Assembly: GCF_014205275.1 (NCBI RefSeq)
Contig: NZ_JACHND010000001.1
Location: forward strand, 3,038,001 to 3,102,000
From: Sphaerisporangium siamense
Lineage (GTDB): Bacteria; Actinomycetota; Actinomycetes; Streptosporangiales; Streptosporangiaceae
DNA length: 64,000 bases
Direction of reading: 5' to 3'
Below are positions 38,424-46,498 of the stretch, one piece after another. The position numbers and the translations under genes are program-made. Below the pieces are notes generated by a model that did no database searches, was not told the origin of the DNA, and saw only the letters and a list, made by a program, of their open reading frames with translations. Position 1 is the first letter of the stretch; every line of letters starts with the position of its first letter.

Positions 38424-39419
38424 ATGCCCGATTCGACGGCTCTGCTCGCCGCTCCGGAAACGGTCGGCTCGCCCCGCATGTGGGCGATCACCGTGGCGGT
38501 CCTGGCGGTGCTGCTCGTCCTCGACTTCCTGGTGACCCGGCGTCCGCACGAGGTGCGGATGCGCGAGGCGGTCGGCTGGTCGATCTTCTACCTGGCCCTT
38601 CCGCTGATCTTCGGGGTCGGCCTGTGGGTGTGGTTCGGGACCACCGCGGCCGTGGAGTTCTTCACCGGCTACGTGGTGGAGAAGTCCCTGTCGGTGGACA
38701 ACCTGTTCGTGTTCATGCTCCTGCTGGCGGCCTTCGCGGTCCCGGCGGCGCTGGCTCAGCGCGTGCTGCTCTACGGCATCGTCGGCGCGCTGCTGCTGCG
38801 CGCCGTCTTCATCGCGCTCGGCGCGGCGGCGCTGCGCAGCGGCACCTGGGCCTTCCTGCTGTTCGGCGCGATCCTCATCGTGACCGCGGTGAAGGTCTTC
38901 AGGAGCGCGCTGCGCGGCCATGAGCAGGAGACGGACGTCTCCGCCATGCGCTCCACCCGGCTGCTGCGCCGGATCATGCCGGTCACCGACGACTACCGGG
39001 GGTCGCGGCTGGTCGTCCGGGAAGGCGGCCGGTACGCGCTGACCCCGCTGGCGCTGGCCGTCGTGGCCGTGTTCGCCACGGACATCGTCTTCGCCGTCGA
39101 CTCGGTGCCGGCGGTGTACGGCGTGACCGAGGACCCCTTCCTCGTCTTCACCACCAACGCCTTCGCCCTGCTCGGCCTGCGCGCGCTGTACTTCGTGCTG
39201 CGGGGCGCCCTCACCAGGCTCCGGCACCTCAACCACGGGCTGGCCCTGATCCTGGCCTTCATCGGGATCAAGCTCGTCCTGCACTGGGCGCACGGCATCT
39301 GGCCCCAGGTCCCCGACATCCCCACCCTCGCCTCGCTGGGGGTCATCGTCGTGGTCCTGCTCACGGTCACGCTGACCAGCCTGCGCGCCGAACAGCGTGA
39401 CCGTCTCCGGGATTCCTAG
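38424..39419 (+). CDS. terC: TerC/Alx-family membrane protein (Mn2+ exporter)
   Basis: 331-residue protein with about nine membrane helices. Family hallmarks: GYVVEKSLSVDNLFVFMLLL in the first half and VFATDIVFAVDSVPAVYGVTEDPFLVFTTNAFALLGLRALYF in the second, with the acidic residues that bind metal. TerC/Alx proteins export Mn2+ and some supply Mn to secreted enzymes. A Mn-type riboswitch and SD-hairpin precede it, which supports Mn2+ as the substrate. Its stop codon overlaps that of the convergent gene. Confidence 0.92.
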   Translation: MPDSTALLAAPETVGSPRMWAITVAVLAVLLVLDFLVTRRPHEVRMREAVGWSIFYLALPLIFGVGLWVWFGTTAAVEFFTGYVVEKSLSVDNLFVFMLLLAAFAVPAALAQRVLLYGIVGALLLRAVFIALGAAALRSGTWAFLLFGAILIVTAVKVFRSALRGHEQETDVSAMRSTRLLRRIMPVTDDYRGSRLVVREGGRYALTPLALAVVAVFATDIVFAVDSVPAVYGVTEDPFLVFTTNAFALLGLRALYFVLRGALTRLRHLNHGLALILAFIGIKLVLHWAHGIWPQVPDIPTLASLGVIVVVLLTVTLTSLRAEQRDRLRDS

Positions 39420-41119
39420 GACAGGTTGCGGCCCACGGCGCGGAAGGAGACCGCGCCGCCGGAGGTCGAGACCTTGACGTGGGTGCCCGAGCAGCTGACC
39501 TCGGGGTCGCCGGCGCCGGGGACGACGACGGTGAGCAGCGAGGTCGCGGGCGGGGACACGATCACCGTGGCGGGCACCCGCTTCATGTAGGACGGGGAGA
39601 TCCAGCCCTGGTAGGGGTTCGTCCGGCCGCGCACCAGCGTCTGGCCGGACACCGGCGCGCACGACGGCATCGCGAGCTGCACGACCGTGGCCTTCCAGCC
39701 CGACTTGTCCTTCACCACCACGCGCCCGCCGCCCGTGGACACCGGGGTCAGCGCGGGGTCCAGGTGCCAGTAATTGCGCGCCCGCGTGCCCGCGGGGACG
39801 GTGTCGAGCACGGCCATCAGGTCGTCGCCGTGGTTGACCAGCACGGTCCTGGTGCGGCTCACGCCGTAGGCCTTGTCGGTCAGCGTGTACGACTGCCGCT
39901 CCTTGCCGGCCGACGAGCGGACGAGCGCGGTCGGCGTGCGCCCGCGGAACGGCCTGCCCTCGACCACCGGCACGTTGTGCGCCTCGGGGGACATCGTCCA
40001 GTACCGGTACGCCGTGTTCTCGTAGGAGTGGAACCCGGCCTCCACCAGCACGTCGCGGCCCTGCGCGTAGTAGGTGACGCCCATGTGGTCCTCGTGGCCG
40101 TGGAACTTCAGGGCGGGGCCGAAGCGGATCGAATAGTAGGCCGACGCCGGGTCGTCCCAGGCCGTGCGGCCGAAGGCGTACCCGGCCTTGAAGATCTGCA
40201 CGGTCTTGGACGGGCGCTCGTAGCCGGACGGCTTGACGTCGGCGCCGCCGTCCCCGATCGGGGTCATGAACCCGCTGGGCTCGGTGGCGTGCGAGATGTA
40301 CCCCTGGAGCGAGTCCCAGCGCTTCTCGATCTCGGCGGGCACCTTGCGGCCGCAGTCCTTGATGGCCTCCATGCCCACCTTGAGCCGTTCGTGGACGTAG
40401 ATGCCGTACCGGGGCGCCTGCTCCTGGAGCGCGCCCTGGGAGTCGATGTCGAGCTTCACCGAGCCGGTCATCCGGCGCACCGCGAGGTCGGCCCACTCCT
40501 TGTGGCGGGTGCGGCAGCCGATGCGCAGCAGGGCGATGTCCTGGTCCAGGCCATGGTTGTGGCCCTTCTGGTACAGGGCCGGGTCCGCCAGCACCCGGGC
40601 GTGGTCGACGAGGCTGCCGGTGAGCCAGGACGCCTTGACGTGCCTGCTCAGGCAGACCAGCACGGGGGCGCGCAGTGCGACGGGGTGCTCGTCCCAGGCG
40701 TAGGCGCTGGCGCGCGAGCCGCCGCGCGGGTTGCTCTCGACCCAGCTCTTGGTCAGCTCGGTGGCGCGGTCGAGGTACGCCTGCTCGCCGGAGGTCTCGT
40801 AGTCGGCGACCAGCCTGCCCACCCAGCGCAGCGAGGCGAAGACCATGTCCCAGGAGCGGTTCTTGTAGGGACTCCACTTCCAGTTGATCGTCTTGCCGAT
40901 CTTCACGGGCGGGAGGTCCAGGAACTGCACCTCGCCCGACATGATCTGGGTGGAGGTCGGGGTGGCGGGCAGCCAGTCGCCCTGGCATTCCGCCGTGCGC
41001 GCGGCGCGGGCCGCGCGGGTGTCCAGGGTTCCGGCGCCGGCCGGGGCGGCCTGCGTGACGGCGGCGCCGGCCAGGAGGAGCGTCAAGAGAGTACCGGCAG
41101 CTCGTATGCGGCGGCGCAC
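39416..41119 (-). CDS. secreted heparinase II/III-like polysaccharide lyase
   Basis: 567-residue exported protein with a signal peptide (RRRIRAAGTLLTLLLAGAAVTQAAPAGA), an alpha/alpha-toroid domain (to about 330) containing GHNHGLDQDIALLRIG, and a heparinase II/III beta-sandwich with FHGHEDHMGVTYYAQGRDVLVEAGFHSYE, whose His residues match the catalytic or metal positions of alginate/heparin lyases. Substrate polysaccharide unknown. GTG 41119 is chosen over 41158 because GGAAGGA lies 8 nt before it. Tail-to-tail with terC, sharing the sequence CCTAGG. Confidence 0.83.
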   Translation of the reverse strand: MRRRIRAAGTLLTLLLAGAAVTQAAPAGAGTLDTRAARAARTAECQGDWLPATPTSTQIMSGEVQFLDLPPVKIGKTINWKWSPYKNRSWDMVFASLRWVGRLVADYETSGEQAYLDRATELTKSWVESNPRGGSRASAYAWDEHPVALRAPVLVCLSRHVKASWLTGSLVDHARVLADPALYQKGHNHGLDQDIALLRIGCRTRHKEWADLAVRRMTGSVKLDIDSQGALQEQAPRYGIYVHERLKVGMEAIKDCGRKVPAEIEKRWDSLQGYISHATEPSGFMTPIGDGGADVKPSGYERPSKTVQIFKAGYAFGRTAWDDPASAYYSIRFGPALKFHGHEDHMGVTYYAQGRDVLVEAGFHSYENTAYRYWTMSPEAHNVPVVEGRPFRGRTPTALVRSSAGKERQSYTLTDKAYGVSRTRTVLVNHGDDLMAVLDTVPAGTRARNYWHLDPALTPVSTGGGRVVVKDKSGWKATVVQLAMPSCAPVSGQTLVRGRTNPYQGWISPSYMKRVPATVIVSPPATSLLTVVVPGAGDPEVSCSGTHVKVSTSGGAVSFRAVGRNLS

Positions 41120-41381
41120 GCCGATTTCCTTCCGTGACCAGGGGTGGGGGCGGATCATGCTTGCCGAATCACACCAGACCGGTCAAGAGGCGCGCATCAC
41201 AACAGTCACATTGTTAACAAACCGGGTCATGTTTCGGGGATCCGCAGGTGCGGGCGCCTCGCGGCGCGGCTTTCGAGCCCAGGAGCGGCCCCGTACGGCG
41301 GCATGGCGGAGTTCGCGGGGAAAGGCCGGGCCTGGAGGATAGCGGTCATATTCCGACCGCAATGTGCGGCAGGCTTGGGGC

Positions 41382-42395
41382 ATGGCGAACACGAGCTCGC
41401 GCACACTGCGGTTGCTGTCCCTGCTCCAGACCCACCGCTACTGGCCGGGCTCCGAGCTCGCCGACCGGCTCGGCGTCTCGGTCCGCACGCTGCGCCGCGA
41501 CGTGGACCGGCTCCGTGAGCTGGGCTATCCCGTCGAGGCCCACCGGGGAGTGGACGGCGGCTACCAGCTCGCCCCCGGCGCCACGCTGCCCCCGCTGCTG
41601 GTGGACGACGAGGAGGCCGTGGCGCTGACGATCGGCCTGCGCCTGGCCGCCCAGGGGGCTATCGCGGGCATCGAGGAGTCCTCCGTGCGCGCGCTGACCA
41701 AGGTCGTGCAGGTCATGCCGCCTCGGCTGCGCAAACGCATCGAGGCCCTGCGCGCCGCGACGCTGCCCACCGTGTGGGGCGCGGGCCCGACCGTCGACGC
41801 GGGGACGCTCACCACCGTGGCCCAGGCGTGCCGGGACGAGGAGCGGCTGCGCTTCGCCTACACCGCGCGGGCGGGGGAGACGAGCGAACGGCACGTCGAG
41901 CCGCACCGGCTGGTCTCGCTCGGCCGCCGCTGGTACCTCGTGGCCTACGACCTGACCCGGCACGACTGGCGCAGCTTCCGGCTCGACCGGCTCAGTGACC
42001 CGCGCGGCACGCGGGAACGCTTCCGCCCGCGCGAGCTGCCCGCCGAGGACGCCGCCGCGTTCGTCCGCGCGGGCATCGACATCCTCACCACGCAGCACAC
42101 CGTCGAGATCATCGTGCACGCGCCCGCCGAGACGGTCCGTAAGCGCCTCGGCTGGTGGGCGACGGTCGAACCCCTGGACCCGGCGCCGAACCAGGCCCTG
42201 GTCGCGGGCTCGGCCCCCGATGCCGCCGTGGACGGGCGGGCGCGGTGCCGGTTGCGGATGAGCGTGGACAGCCTGGACTGGCCGGTGTTCGCGCTCGGCG
42301 CCACCGGGGCGGACTTCGAGGTCGTGCACCCGCCCGAGCTGGCCGACCGGTGCCGCGAGTGGGGCACCCGTTTCCTGCGGTCCACGGGCACGTGA
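41382..42395 (+). CDS. HTH-WYL transcriptional regulator
   Basis: 337-residue regulator of the YafY type: N-terminal helix-turn-helix (SELADRLGVSVRTLRRDVDRLRELGYPVEA), a WYL domain (RHVEPHRLVSLGRRWYLVAYDLTRHDWRSFRLDR) that senses nucleic-acid-type or nucleotide ligands, and a WCX C-terminal extension. ATG 41382 without a Shine-Dalgarno; AGGCTT ends 5 nt upstream, so perhaps leaderless. It precedes the AlkZ-like gene by 88 bp; WYL proteins often act in DNA-damage responses. Confidence 0.9.
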   Translation: MANTSSRTLRLLSLLQTHRYWPGSELADRLGVSVRTLRRDVDRLRELGYPVEAHRGVDGGYQLAPGATLPPLLVDDEEAVALTIGLRLAAQGAIAGIEESSVRALTKVVQVMPPRLRKRIEALRAATLPTVWGAGPTVDAGTLTTVAQACRDEERLRFAYTARAGETSERHVEPHRLVSLGRRWYLVAYDLTRHDWRSFRLDRLSDPRGTRERFRPRELPAEDAAAFVRAGIDILTTQHTVEIIVHAPAETVRKRLGWWATVEPLDPAPNQALVAGSAPDAAVDGRARCRLRMSVDSLDWPVFALGATGADFEVVHPPELADRCREWGTRFLRSTGT

Positions 42396-42483
42396 CTCCC
42401 CGCCGAATGCGGACCTGATCTGTCTTCTATCGCTTCTAGCGTCGAGACGTGTCGAGGCGATCCCCGAGGAGGAAGCGCCGGTC

Positions 42484-43584
42484 ATGAGCGAAAGTTCCGT
42501 CATCTCCCTGCGCGTGCTGAACCGGACGCTGCTGGAGCGCCAGCACCTGCTGCGCCGCACCACGGGCACGGCCCTGGACGTCGTCCGGCACCTGGGCCCG
42601 GTGCAGGGACAGGAGCACAACGCGCCGTACATCGGCCTGTGGACGCGGATCGCCGGCTTCCGTCACGACGACCTCGCCGCCCTCCTGCACGACCGGAGCG
42701 TGGTGCGCGGCACCTTGATCCGCATGACCCAGCACCTCGCCGCCGCCGAGGACCACCTGCGGCTGCGCCCGCTGATCCAGCCCGCACTGCACCGCATGGC
42801 CTTCCAGGGCACGGGCGCCGAGGTGGCGGCCCTCGACCCCGCCAAGATCGCCGAGGTGGCGGCGGAACTGCTCGGCGACCGGACGGTGACCCGGCCCGAA
42901 CTCGGCCGCCTGCTCGCCGAGAGGTTCCCCGGGTACGGGACCGCCGCGCTGAGCCGGGCCGCGCAGTGCCTGGTCGCCCAGATCCACCCGCCGCCCAGCG
43001 GCCTGTGGGGAGGCTGGGCCGGGCGCGGGGCCGTCCCGTGCGCGCTCGCCGAGCGGTGGATCGGCCGTCCCCTGGAGGAGCCGCGCCCCGAGGAGTTGGT
43101 CCTGCGCTACCTGACCGCGTTCGGCCCGGCCACGGTGAAGGACGTCCAGCTCTGGTCCGGCGTCACGCGCCTGCGCGAGGTGGTCGAACGGCTCCGCCCC
43201 GGCCTGCGCGTCCTGCGCGACGAGCGGGGGAGAGAGCTGTTCGACCTCCCGGACGCCGTGCTCGCCGATCCGGGGGTCCCCGCGTCGCCGCGCTTCCTGC
43301 CCGCCTACGACAACGTGCTCATCGGCCACGCCGACCGGACGCGGATCGTCGCCGACGAGCACCGCCCGGCCGTGATGCCCGGCCGGGCGCTGGTGCTGCC
43401 CACGTTCCTGCTCGACGGCTTCGTCAGGGGCACGTGGGCGGTGGACGGCCGGACGCTGAGGATCAGCCCCTTCGCGCCGCTGCGGGACGCCGAGGCCGCG
43501 GAACTGCTCGCCGAGGCCGGACGCCTGCTGGACTTCGTCGCGCCCGCCGCCGAGCGCGCGGCATGGACCGCCGCGCTCGGCTGA
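42484..43584 (+). CDS. winged-helix DNA glycosylase-like protein (AlkZ/HTH_42 family)
   Basis: 366-residue protein of the HTH_42 family, made of tandem winged helices. Characterised members (AlkZ, YcaQ) excise alkylated or crosslinked bases; the catalytic loop QxQ is present as VQGQ in HLGPVQGQEHNAPYIGLWTRI. Other family features: GTLIRMTQHL, RYLTAFGPATVKDVQLWSG, and the C-terminal VLPTFLLDGFVRGTW. GAGGAAG precedes ATG 42484. A DNA repair or self-resistance role is likely; no antibiotic gene cluster is adjacent. Many actinobacterial homologues are uncharacterised. Confidence 0.8.
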   Translation: MSESSVISLRVLNRTLLERQHLLRRTTGTALDVVRHLGPVQGQEHNAPYIGLWTRIAGFRHDDLAALLHDRSVVRGTLIRMTQHLAAAEDHLRLRPLIQPALHRMAFQGTGAEVAALDPAKIAEVAAELLGDRTVTRPELGRLLAERFPGYGTAALSRAAQCLVAQIHPPPSGLWGGWAGRGAVPCALAERWIGRPLEEPRPEELVLRYLTAFGPATVKDVQLWSGVTRLREVVERLRPGLRVLRDERGRELFDLPDAVLADPGVPASPRFLPAYDNVLIGHADRTRIVADEHRPAVMPGRALVLPTFLLDGFVRGTWAVDGRTLRISPFAPLRDAEAAELLAEAGRLLDFVAPAAERAAWTAALG

Positions 43585-43674
43585 GCCCTTTCAGCCGTGA
43601 CCGCGGCGGTTGAGCCCTCCGTCCGTGACGCGGCGGTGGCCCGGCCGCGCCGGGCGTCGCGAGCGTCGTCGCGC

Positions 43675-44061
43675 TCAGCCGTCCTTGCGACCGGCGGACT
43701 GGACGACCTCGAACGTCCACAGCTCCGACCCGGTCGCGGCGGGACCGCCGTGCCCGTGGCCCTGTCCGTGCCCCTGTCCGTGGGCCTCTCCATGACCGTG
43801 GCCCTGGGCGGCGGCGTCGGCGGCGGCCCGTGCGTGACCGGCCTGGAACGCCTCGCTCCGCTGCCAGGCCTCGAAGTCCTCCTCGCTGCGCCAGCGGGTG
43901 TAGACCAGGTACCTGTCGGTGCCCTCGACCGGCCGCAGCAGCTCGAACCACTCGAACCCGTCCGACGACTCGACCATCCCCGCGCGGCCGCCGAACCTGC
44001 TCTCCAGGGCCTCGCGCATCTCGGCCGGCACGGACAGAACGTTGATCTTCACAACCGACAT
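43675..44061 (-). CDS. MhuD-like heme-degrading monooxygenase with His/Gly-rich insertion
   Basis: 128-residue ABM/IsdG-fold protein close to mycobacterial MhuD. Conserved VVKIN with Asn7, GFEWFELLRPV, RYLVYTRW and Trp66 in FEAWQRSEAF; His76 (AGH) would be the axial heme ligand. It would open heme to release iron. Odd: residues 85-107 form an insertion of Gly-His pairs (GHGHGEAHGQGHGQGHGHGG) just before the last strand TGSELWTFEVV; MhuD is shorter there. The insert could bind metal or heme. Divergent from the FAH gene. Confidence 0.82.
   Translation of the reverse strand: MSVVKINVLSVPAEMREALESRFGGRAGMVESSDGFEWFELLRPVEGTDRYLVYTRWRSEEDFEAWQRSEAFQAGHARAAADAAAQGHGHGEAHGQGHGQGHGHGGPAATGSELWTFEVVQSAGRKDG
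43744..43803 (-). repeat. Gly-His repeat coding segment
   Basis: Repeated units of about 12-18 bp (CCGTGGCCCTGTCCGTG-like on the plus strand) encode eight His and ten Gly within 20 residues of the MhuD-like protein. Length polymorphism would be expected. Confidence 0.8.
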
Positions 44062-44244
44062 GTCCACTCCCTCGTCAGGCGGATCTCCCGGGACGGCACG
44101 CGCGGCGGCCGTCCGCTGAGGCCAGCCTATGATCCGGCCCTCCCGCCCCTCGGGCCGCCGGGGTCGCGGCGCGCCCGCCGGTGATCGGCAGGGCGCGCGG
44201 CGGCGGTGTGCGTGCCGGTTTCGCGGCGGCACTAGCCTTGTGGG

Positions 44245-45021
44245 GTGCGTATCGCAAGGTTCTCCACAGGTGAGGGCGTCGCGTTCGGCGTGGTCGAAGG
44301 CGCCCAGGGCGAAGAGTTCGTCTCCAGGATCGACGGGCATCCGTTCTCGGCGATCCAGTTCACCGGCGAGCGGTACCCGCTCCAAGAGGTGCGCCTGGTC
44401 ACGCCCATGCTGCCCAGCAAGATCATCGCGGTCGGCAAGAACTACGCCGGTCACATCCGCGAGATGGGCGGCGAGGCGCCGGTCGAGCCGCTGATCTTCG
44501 GCAAGCCCTCCACCTCGGTGATCGGGCACGGCGAGGCCATCGCCTACCCGCACAAGCTCACCGAGCACGTCGACTACGAGGGCGAGCTGGCCGTGGTGAT
44601 CGGCCGCCTCTGCCGCGAGGTCCCCGTCGAGCGCGCCCACGAGGTGATATTCGGGTACACCTGCGCCAACGACGTGACCGCCCGCGACCTCCAGAGCAGG
44701 GACGGGCAGTGGACCCGCGCCAAGGGGTTCGACACCTTCTGCCCCCTCGGCCCCTGGATCCAGACCGAGCTCGACCCCGCGGACCTGGCGATCACGACCA
44801 CGGTCAACGGCGAGCTCAAGCAGAGCGGGCGCACGTCCGAGCTGCTCCACGACATCCCGAGCCTCATCGCCTACATCACCGACGTCATGACGCTGATCCC
44901 CGGCGACGTCATCCTCACCGGAACTCCCGCGGGCGTCGGCCCGCTGCGGGACGGCGACGAGGTGAGCGTGGGCATCGAGGGCATCGGCACTCTCACCAAC
45001 CGGGTGGTTCCGCGTGACTGA
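44245..45021 (+). CDS. fumarylacetoacetate hydrolase family protein
   Basis: 258-residue FAH-superfamily enzyme, Mg2+-dependent; family members hydrolyse or decarboxylate acylpyruvates or oxaloacetate. Conserved [31 protein letters not shown], the metal ligands in [26 protein letters not shown] and [18 protein letters not shown]. Starts at GTG 44245; TAGCCT (44233-44238) ends 6 nt before it, so leaderless. Overlaps gltX by 8 bp and forms an operon with it, a pairing often seen in actinobacteria. Exact substrate not readable. Confidence 0.9.
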   Translation: MRIARFSTGEGVAFGVVEGAQGEEFVSRIDGHPFSAIQFTGERYPLQEVRLVTPMLPSKIIAVGKNYAGHIREMGGEAPVEPLIFGKPSTSVIGHGEAIAYPHKLTEHVDYEGELAVVIGRLCREVPVERAHEVIFGYTCANDVTARDLQSRDGQWTRAKGFDTFCPLGPWIQTELDPADLAITTTVNGELKQSGRTSELLHDIPSLIAYITDVMTLIPGDVILTGTPAGVGPLRDGDEVSVGIEGIGTLTNRVVPRD

Positions 45022-46417
45022 TCTGCAGGGCTCGGCAGAGCCCACGCTCCGGGTGCGCTTCGCGCCCTCCCCGACCGGCATGTTCCACGTCGGCGGCGCC
45101 CGCTCGGCGCTGTTCAACTGGGCCCTCGCCGAACAGTCGGGCGGCCGGTTCGTCCTGCGCGTCGAGGACACCGACGCCGCGCGCAACCGGCCCGAGTGGA
45201 CCGAGGGCATCATCTCCGCCCTCGCCTGGATCGGCATCAGCGGCGAGTCCCCGTACTTCGAGGGCCCCTACTTCCAGTCCGCCTACGAGGAGCAGCACCG
45301 CGCGGCCGTCGCCAAGCTCGTCGCCGACGGCAAGGCGTACTTCTGCACCTGCACCCGCGACGACGTCAAGGCCCGCACCGGCTCCGAGCACCAGGGTTAC
45401 GACGGCTTCTGCCGCACCCGCGGGCTCACCGAGGGCGCGGTGCGCTTCCGCACCCCCGACGACGGCGTCACCGTGGTCGACGACCTGGTCAGGGGCCGGG
45501 TGGAGTTCCCGAACCAGGCCATGGAGGACTTCGTCGTCGCCCGCGGCGACGGCTCGCCGCTGTTCGTGCTCGCCAACGTCGTGGACGACATCGAGATGCG
45601 CATCACGCACGTCGTCCGGGCCGAGGAGCACCTGTCGAACACCCCCAAGCAGCAGCTCCTCTGGGACGCCCTCGGCGTCGCCCCGCCCGTCTGGGCGCAC
45701 GTCCCGGTGATCGTCAACGAGAAGCGGCAGAAGCTGTCCAAGCGCCGGGACAAGGTCGCGCTGGAGTCCTACCGCGACGAGGGCTACCTCGCCGAGGCCA
45801 TGGTCAACTACCTGATGCTGCTCGGCTGGGGCCCCGGGGACGACCGCGAGATCATGCCCTGGTCGGAGATGGTGCCGCTGTTCAAGCTCTCGGACGTCAA
45901 CCCGTCGCCGGCCTTCTTCGACGAGAAGAAGCTGCGCGCGTTCAACGGCGAGTACATCCGGGCGCTGCCGACGGAGGTGTTCATCCGGCGCTGCGAGCCC
46001 TTCCTGGACCCGAGCTGGGGCCGTGAGACCTTCGCCAAGGTCGCCGCGCTGGCCCAGACCCGCATCTCGGTCCTGTCCGAGATCACGGCCAACGTCGACT
46101 TCCTGTTCCTGGACGAGCCCGTCTTCGACGCGGCGAGCTGGGCCAAGGCCATGAAGGCGGGTGCCCGCGAGATCATCTCGGGCTACCTGGCACGGCTGGA
46201 GACGGTCTCGTTCGACCCCGAGTCGCTGAAGACGGCGCTGGAGGAGGTCGGCCTCGAACAGGGCCTCAAGCTCGGCAAGGCGCAGGCGCCGGTCCGCGTG
46301 GCCGTCACCGGGCGCACGGTGGGCCTTCCCCTGTTCGAGTCGATCGAGGTCCTCGGCCGGGAGCGCACGCTGGACCGCCTGCGCGCCGCCCTGGCCCGCC
46401 TGGACGCCGAGGCGTAG
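45014..46417 (+). CDS. gltX: glutamyl-tRNA synthetase
   Basis: 467-residue class I synthetase charging tRNA-Glu, and tRNA-Gln for GatCAB to correct. ATP motifs: [13 protein letters not shown] (HVGG in place of HIGH) and KLSKRRD (KMSKS equivalent). The anticodon-binding C-terminal domain is complete. Starts at GTG 45014 inside the FAH gene. No glutaminyl-tRNA synthetase is seen in the window, consistent with use of gatCAB. Ends at a 16-bp terminator; its tRNA substrates are about 3 kb downstream. Confidence 0.97.
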   Translation: MTDLQGSAEPTLRVRFAPSPTGMFHVGGARSALFNWALAEQSGGRFVLRVEDTDAARNRPEWTEGIISALAWIGISGESPYFEGPYFQSAYEEQHRAAVAKLVADGKAYFCTCTRDDVKARTGSEHQGYDGFCRTRGLTEGAVRFRTPDDGVTVVDDLVRGRVEFPNQAMEDFVVARGDGSPLFVLANVVDDIEMRITHVVRAEEHLSNTPKQQLLWDALGVAPPVWAHVPVIVNEKRQKLSKRRDKVALESYRDEGYLAEAMVNYLMLLGWGPGDDREIMPWSEMVPLFKLSDVNPSPAFFDEKKLRAFNGEYIRALPTEVFIRRCEPFLDPSWGRETFAKVAALAQTRISVLSEITANVDFLFLDEPVFDAASWAKAMKAGAREIISGYLARLETVSFDPESLKTALEEVGLEQGLKLGKAQAPVRVAVTGRTVGLPLFESIEVLGRERTLDRLRAALARLDAEA

Positions 46418-46428
46418 CCCCTGCGCAC

Positions 46429-46464
46429 GCGAAGGCGGCCCGGAAGGTTCCGGGCCGCCTTCGC
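46429..46464. terminator. terminator between gltX and M3 peptidase
   Basis: Perfect 16-bp stem GCGAAGGCGGCCCGGA with its complement, loop AGGT, between convergent genes; probably bidirectional. Confidence 0.85.
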
Positions 46465-46498
46465 CGTCTCAGGGCCCCCTGCCGGAGAGCCCGCCGTC

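Noticed and set aside
42484-44061. Possible antibiotic gene cluster around the AlkZ-like and monooxygenase-type genes
   Set aside because: The monooxygenase is MhuD-like, neighbours are gltX and an FAH hydrolase, and no assembly-line or tailoring genes are present.
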